This document shows positions 7,701-9,989 of a DNA stretch of 9,989 nucleotides, piece by piece (position 1 is the stretch's first letter; each line of letters begins with the position of its first letter). The stretch spans positions 1-9,989 of the forward strand of contig DISE01000061.1 of NCBI GenBank assembly GCA_002421865.1, in the 5' to 3' direction. A program made the translations under genes and the position numbers. Under the pieces are notes generated by a model. It saw only the letters and a program-made list of their open reading frames with translations. It ran no database searches and was not told the origin of the DNA. The DNA is from Castellaniella sp. UBA6218 (GTDB taxonomy: Bacteria > Pseudomonadota > Gammaproteobacteria > Burkholderiales > Burkholderiaceae_B).

Positions 7701-8825
7701 TTATTCGGCCCGCGTGAGGCAGGCCCCGCGCCGGGGACCGGGAAACACGAGGGAAACCCGCGTGCCGGGGAACGCGGGCCGGCTGGCGACTTTCCACCAG
7801 GCGCCATGCGCGCGCGCGATCTCGCGCACGATGGCCAGCCCCAGGCCGGAGCCGCCGCGGCCCGCATCGGCCGCGCGATAGAAGGCCTCAAAGACGCGGT
7901 CCAGGTCTTCGGCCCGGATGCCGGCGCCGTCATCCTCGACGGAAAACGAGGGCGGATTGGCCATGACGCGCAGCACGATGCGGCTCGCGCCCTGGCCGTA
8001 GCGCAAGGCATTGTCGATCAGATTGCCCAGCAGTTCCTGCAGCAGCACCGGATCGCCGTCCACCCAGACCGCGGCGTCGGGCGCCACCAGTTGCAGATCG
8101 ACGGAACGGTCGTGCGCGCGTCCCAGCCATTCCGCGCCCGTCTGGCGCATCCATTCGCACAGATCCAGGCGCACGAAGCTGTCCTGAGGCCGGGCCGCGT
8201 GCTCGGCGCGCGCCAGCACCAGCAACTGCTGGCCCATGCGGATCATGTGATCCGTCACGGACTTGATGCGGCCCGCACGCACACGGATGTCCTCGGGCAG
8301 TTCCTGGCCGAGCATGAGCTCGGACTCGACCTTCAGGCCGGCCAGGGGGGTACGCAACTGGTGTGCCGCATGGCCGATGAACCGGCGCTGCGCCTGGACC
8401 GAATCATCCAGGCGCAGGAGCAGGTCGTTGAAATGCAGGACCAGCGGCGCGATCTCGGTGGGCAGACCAGCCAGATCGAGCGGCTGCAGGTCTTCGATGG
8501 AACGCTGGCGGATGTCGTCGGCCAGCCGGTTGATGGAGGCCAGCTCGAAACGGATCCCGGAAATCAGCACCCAGACGAACAGCGCCACCAGCAGACCCTG
8601 GGTCAGCATCATGACCCAGAACAGGTCACGCAACAGCCACGGCTGGGGACGGATCACGCCTGTCATGAACCAGGTGGCCAGCAGATCGATGGCCACCAGA
8701 ATGAAAAAGGCCGGCAGCAGCCGGCGCACCAGACGGCGGGCGAGCGAGTCCTTGGGGATCAGGCGCTCGACCAGGCTCCGCGCCCCGGGATCAGGCCGTG
8801 GACCGGCGGTGGGTTCAGGCGGCAC
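7701..8825 (-). CDS. TctE-like sensor histidine kinase with almost no periplasmic domain
   Basis: 374-residue kinase if it starts at GTG 8825. Two membrane helices (about residues 36-58 and 68-91) are joined by only about nine residues. A HAMP-like linker leads into the HisKA box FIGHAAHQLRTPLAGL with phospho-acceptor His155. The ATPase domain has an N box (LLGNLIDNALRYG, Asn268 and Asn272), G1 (VEDDGAGI, 296-303), F box (VFEAFYRA) and G2 (GGSGLGLAIV, 324-333), so it should be active. The linker and H box resemble TctE/QseC kinases, but the roughly 150-residue periplasmic sensor usual there is missing. The start is uncertain. GTG 8825 overlaps the regulator stop by 11 bases and lacks a clear Shine-Dalgarno; a later CTG or GTG before the first helix is possible. 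A reading extended to 8945 would run far into the regulator gene and is not credible. kup follows 9 bases downstream. Confidence 0.9.
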   Translation of the reverse strand: MPPEPTAGPRPDPGARSLVERLIPKDSLARRLVRRLLPAFFILVAIDLLATWFMTGVIRPQPWLLRDLFWVMMLTQGLLVALFVWVLISGIRFELASINRLADDIRQRSIEDLQPLDLAGLPTEIAPLVLHFNDLLLRLDDSVQAQRRFIGHAAHQLRTPLAGLKVESELMLGQELPEDIRVRAGRIKSVTDHMIRMGQQLLVLARAEHAARPQDSFVRLDLCEWMRQTGAEWLGRAHDRSVDLQLVAPDAAVWVDGDPVLLQELLGNLIDNALRYGQGASRIVLRVMANPPSFSVEDDGAGIRAEDLDRVFEAFYRAADAGRGGSGLGLAIVREIARAHGAWWKVASRPAFPGTRVSLVFPGPRRGACLTRAE

Positions 8826-9489
8826 GTTCGACGTCGAGCAGATAGCCGAAACCGCGCACCGTCTGGATGCTGGTCCCGGTGCCATCGAGCCGCTTGCGCA
8901 AGCGATAGACATAGACTTCGACCGCGTTCTCGCTGAAATCCGCATCCCAGGCCGACAGGGAATTGACGATCTGCTGCTTGGTCACCACCCGGCCGGGGCG
9001 CGCCATCAGCATTTCCAGCACGGACAATTCGCGCACCGACAGCGCCAGGCGCTTGCCGTCCACCCGGATCTGGCGACCCACCGTGTCGAAGGACAAAGGA
9101 CCGCATTCCAGGATGGTCTGGGCCTGGCCCGCATGCCGCCGGGCAAGCGCCCGCACCCGCGCGGCCAGTTCAGGCAGTTCGAAGGGTTTGGTGACGTAGT
9201 CGTCGGCGCCGGCGTCCAGCCCCGCGACGCGGTCATCCAGGCCGTCGCGTGCCGTGAGGATCAGCACCGGGACTTGGGAACCGCCTTCGCGCAGCCTGCG
9301 CAGCACTTCCAGCCCCCCCAGGCCGGGCAGGTTCAGATCCAGCAGCAGCAGATCGTAGATCTGCCCGGCGAGCGCGCCTTCGACGCGGTCGCCGGACTGC
9401 AACCAATCGACGGCATAGCCCTGACCGCCCAGAAATTCCTGCAGGGCGTGTCCGAGGGTGGCGTCGTCTTCGATGACCAGGACTCTCAT
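8815..9489 (-). CDS. OmpR/PhoB-class response regulator (TctD/QseB type)
   Basis: 224-residue two-domain transcription regulator, usual length for the class. The receiver domain (1-115) has the acidic pocket Glu7-Asp8-Asp9, phospho-acceptor Asp51 (LLLLDLNLPG), Thr79 (LILTARD) and Lys101 (VTKPFE). The winged-helix DNA-binding domain (about 125-220) shows LSVRELSVLEMLM, the recognition-helix region SENAVEVYVYRLRKRL and the C-terminal hairpin SIQTVRGFGYLLDV. It is the likely partner of the overlapping kinase gene downstream. ATG 9489 is the only sensible start because MRVLVIEDD is a canonical N-terminus, yet no Shine-Dalgarno precedes it. The TctD/QseB assignment is by overall resemblance; the regulated genes are unknown, with kup in the same operon the first candidate. 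Confidence 0.95.
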   Translation of the reverse strand: MRVLVIEDDATLGHALQEFLGGQGYAVDWLQSGDRVEGALAGQIYDLLLLDLNLPGLGGLEVLRRLREGGSQVPVLILTARDGLDDRVAGLDAGADDYVTKPFELPELAARVRALARRHAGQAQTILECGPLSFDTVGRQIRVDGKRLALSVRELSVLEMLMARPGRVVTKQQIVNSLSAWDADFSENAVEVYVYRLRKRLDGTGTSIQTVRGFGYLLDVERAA

Positions 9490-9574
9490 GAAGGTGATTC
9501 TAGCCTGAAGCGGTCACGCCGCGTCACTATCGAAGGATCGGGGTTACATAGCTGACGACAGCTTGAACGCGCGC
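9490..9574 (-). promoter_or_regulatory. Spacer with candidate promoter of the regulator-kinase-kup operon
   Basis: Reading the minus strand from the exbD stop toward the regulator ATG, TAGAAT (9497-9502, 5 of 6 matches to TATAAT) ends 7 bases before the start codon. This would place transcription initiation at or next to the A of ATG. The best -35-like hexamer (GTGACG, 9522-9527) is 19 bases upstream, longer than usual. A short perfect hairpin, AGCTG-TCGT-CAGCT (9550-9563), lies 11 bases after the exbD stop codon; it has no T-run and is at best a weak terminator. Confidence 0.4.
9513..9527 (-). promoter_or_regulatory. GTGAC direct repeat, possible response-regulator binding site
   Basis: On the minus strand two GTGAC copies (9523-9527 and 9513-9517) are separated by 5 bases, so they repeat with a 10-base period. 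OmpR-class regulators commonly bind tandem half-sites spaced about one helical turn. The repeat lies 24-38 bases upstream of the start codon and overlaps the -35 position of the candidate promoter, consistent with autoregulation. With only five bases per copy it could be chance. Confidence 0.3.
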
Positions 9575-9989
9575 TCAGCCACCGGCCGCGTGCGCCGGAG
9601 CCGCCTTGTCCGCGGCGGGCGCCGCGACGGCGCCTTCGCCCCCCGGCGCGACGGCTCCCCGGGCGGCCTGTCCCGGCGTGGTGACGAAACCCAGACGCTT
9701 CATGCCGGCCTGGCGGGCCGCGCCCATGACCCGCGCCAACAGGCCGTAACGGGTGTCGACGTCGGCGCGGATGCGGATCTCGGGCTGCGGATCGGCCCCG
9801 GCCTCGCCGGCGAAACGGGCGGCCAGGTCTTCCTCCACGATCGGCTGCTCGTTCCAGAACAGCGCGCCGGAGGCGTCGATCGCCAGATCGATCACCACGG
9901 GTTTCTGCGCCACGGGCTGGGCGGTCACCTGGGGGACGTTGATGCGGATCGAATGGCTGAGCAGGGGCGCCGTGATGATGAAGATCACC
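9575..9989 (-). CDS. exbD: ExbD-family TonB-energising membrane protein (5' end missing)
   Basis: C-terminal 138 codons of a biopolymer transport protein; the N-terminal part lies beyond the window. ExbD works with ExbB and TonB to use the proton motive force for outer-membrane uptake. The visible part starts within the single membrane helix (VIFIITAPLL, the GTG at 9986-9988 being an internal Val). It continues with the ExbD-type stretch SHSIRINVPQ. The periplasmic domain follows (VVIDLAIDASGALFWNEQPI, then RADVDTRYGLLARVMGAARQAGMKRLGFVT). The protein ends in a tail of about 30 residues rich in Ala, Gly and Pro. ExbD is preferred over TolR because of the ITAPLLSHSIRINVPQ and FWNEQPI wording. 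The aspartate essential for proton use would lie just outside the window. exbB is expected further upstream. Confidence 0.88.
   Translation of the reverse strand, partial: VIFIITAPLLSHSIRINVPQVTAQPVAQKPVVIDLAIDASGALFWNEQPIVEEDLAARFAGEAGADPQPEIRIRADVDTRYGLLARVMGAARQAGMKRLGFVTTPGQAARGAVAPGGEGAVAAPAADKAAPAHAAGG

Noticed and set aside
6189..8936. A 915-codon open frame on the plus strand opposite kup and the kinase
   Set aside because: Gln/His/Arg-rich composition is typical of the reverse complement of Leu-rich, GC-biased coding DNA. It has no domain I recognise and lies wholly antisense to two well-supported genes.
8826..8945. N-terminal extension of the kinase into the regulator gene
   Set aside because: It would overlap the conserved DNA-binding domain of the regulator, and the translated extension is Arg/Ser/Ala-rich with no kinase similarity.
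8815..9489. Naming the regulator KdpE because of its link to a potassium gene
   Set aside because: The partner kinase lacks the KdpD/Usp N-terminal region and four-helix arrangement and has TctE-like boxes; there are no kdpFABC genes in the window.
8263..9555. A 430-codon plus-strand open frame opposite the kinase and regulator
   Set aside because: It is antisense to two conserved genes, has low-complexity Arg/Gln/Ser composition and no recognisable motif, so it is a GC-driven shadow frame.

Overview
The window is GC-rich, tightly packed bacterial DNA. Gene content, protein style and the near absence of spacers suggest a betaproteobacterium of the Burkholderiales, probably Alcaligenaceae-like (Bordetella/Achromobacter/Castellaniella type). 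That placement is inferred from protein character, not from a marker gene. Both ends cut through genes.

Layout: bases 1-5265 (+ strand) hold most of a six-gene Mrp/Pha (Mnh) multisubunit cation/proton antiporter operon. It starts inside a fused MrpA-MrpB subunit and continues with C, D, E, F and G. A and C are 2 bases apart; C/D, D/E, E/F and F/G each overlap by ATGA. After a 143-base spacer comes a small exported protein with two CX10C cysteine pairs (5409-5816, +). Its stop codon directly abuts the stop of a convergent kup potassium-uptake gene (5817-7691, -). Upstream of kup on the minus strand lie a TctE-like sensor histidine kinase (7701-8825) and its OmpR-class response regulator (8815-9489). 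These overlap by about 11 bases, and the kinase is only 9 bases from kup, so regulator-kinase-kup reads as one operon. An 85-base spacer carrying a possible promoter and a GTGAC direct repeat separates this operon from the 3' part of an exbD gene (9575-9989, -) that leaves the window.

How it fits together: the Mrp complex exports Na+ and/or K+ in exchange for protons, while Kup imports K+ with protons. The window is therefore mainly about monovalent cation and pH homeostasis. The two-component system is physically tied to kup, and its kinase has almost no periplasmic domain. It is a candidate regulator of kup or sensor of membrane/ionic state, but its signal cannot be read from sequence. ExbD belongs to a separate TonB-energising unit.

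I see no mobile element, CRISPR array, RNA gene or clearly novel multi-gene system. The points most worth a second look are the kinase-regulator-kup arrangement, the twin-CX10C exported protein, the possibly leaderless, autoregulated regulator promoter, and the spacer-free convergent junction at 5816/5817.
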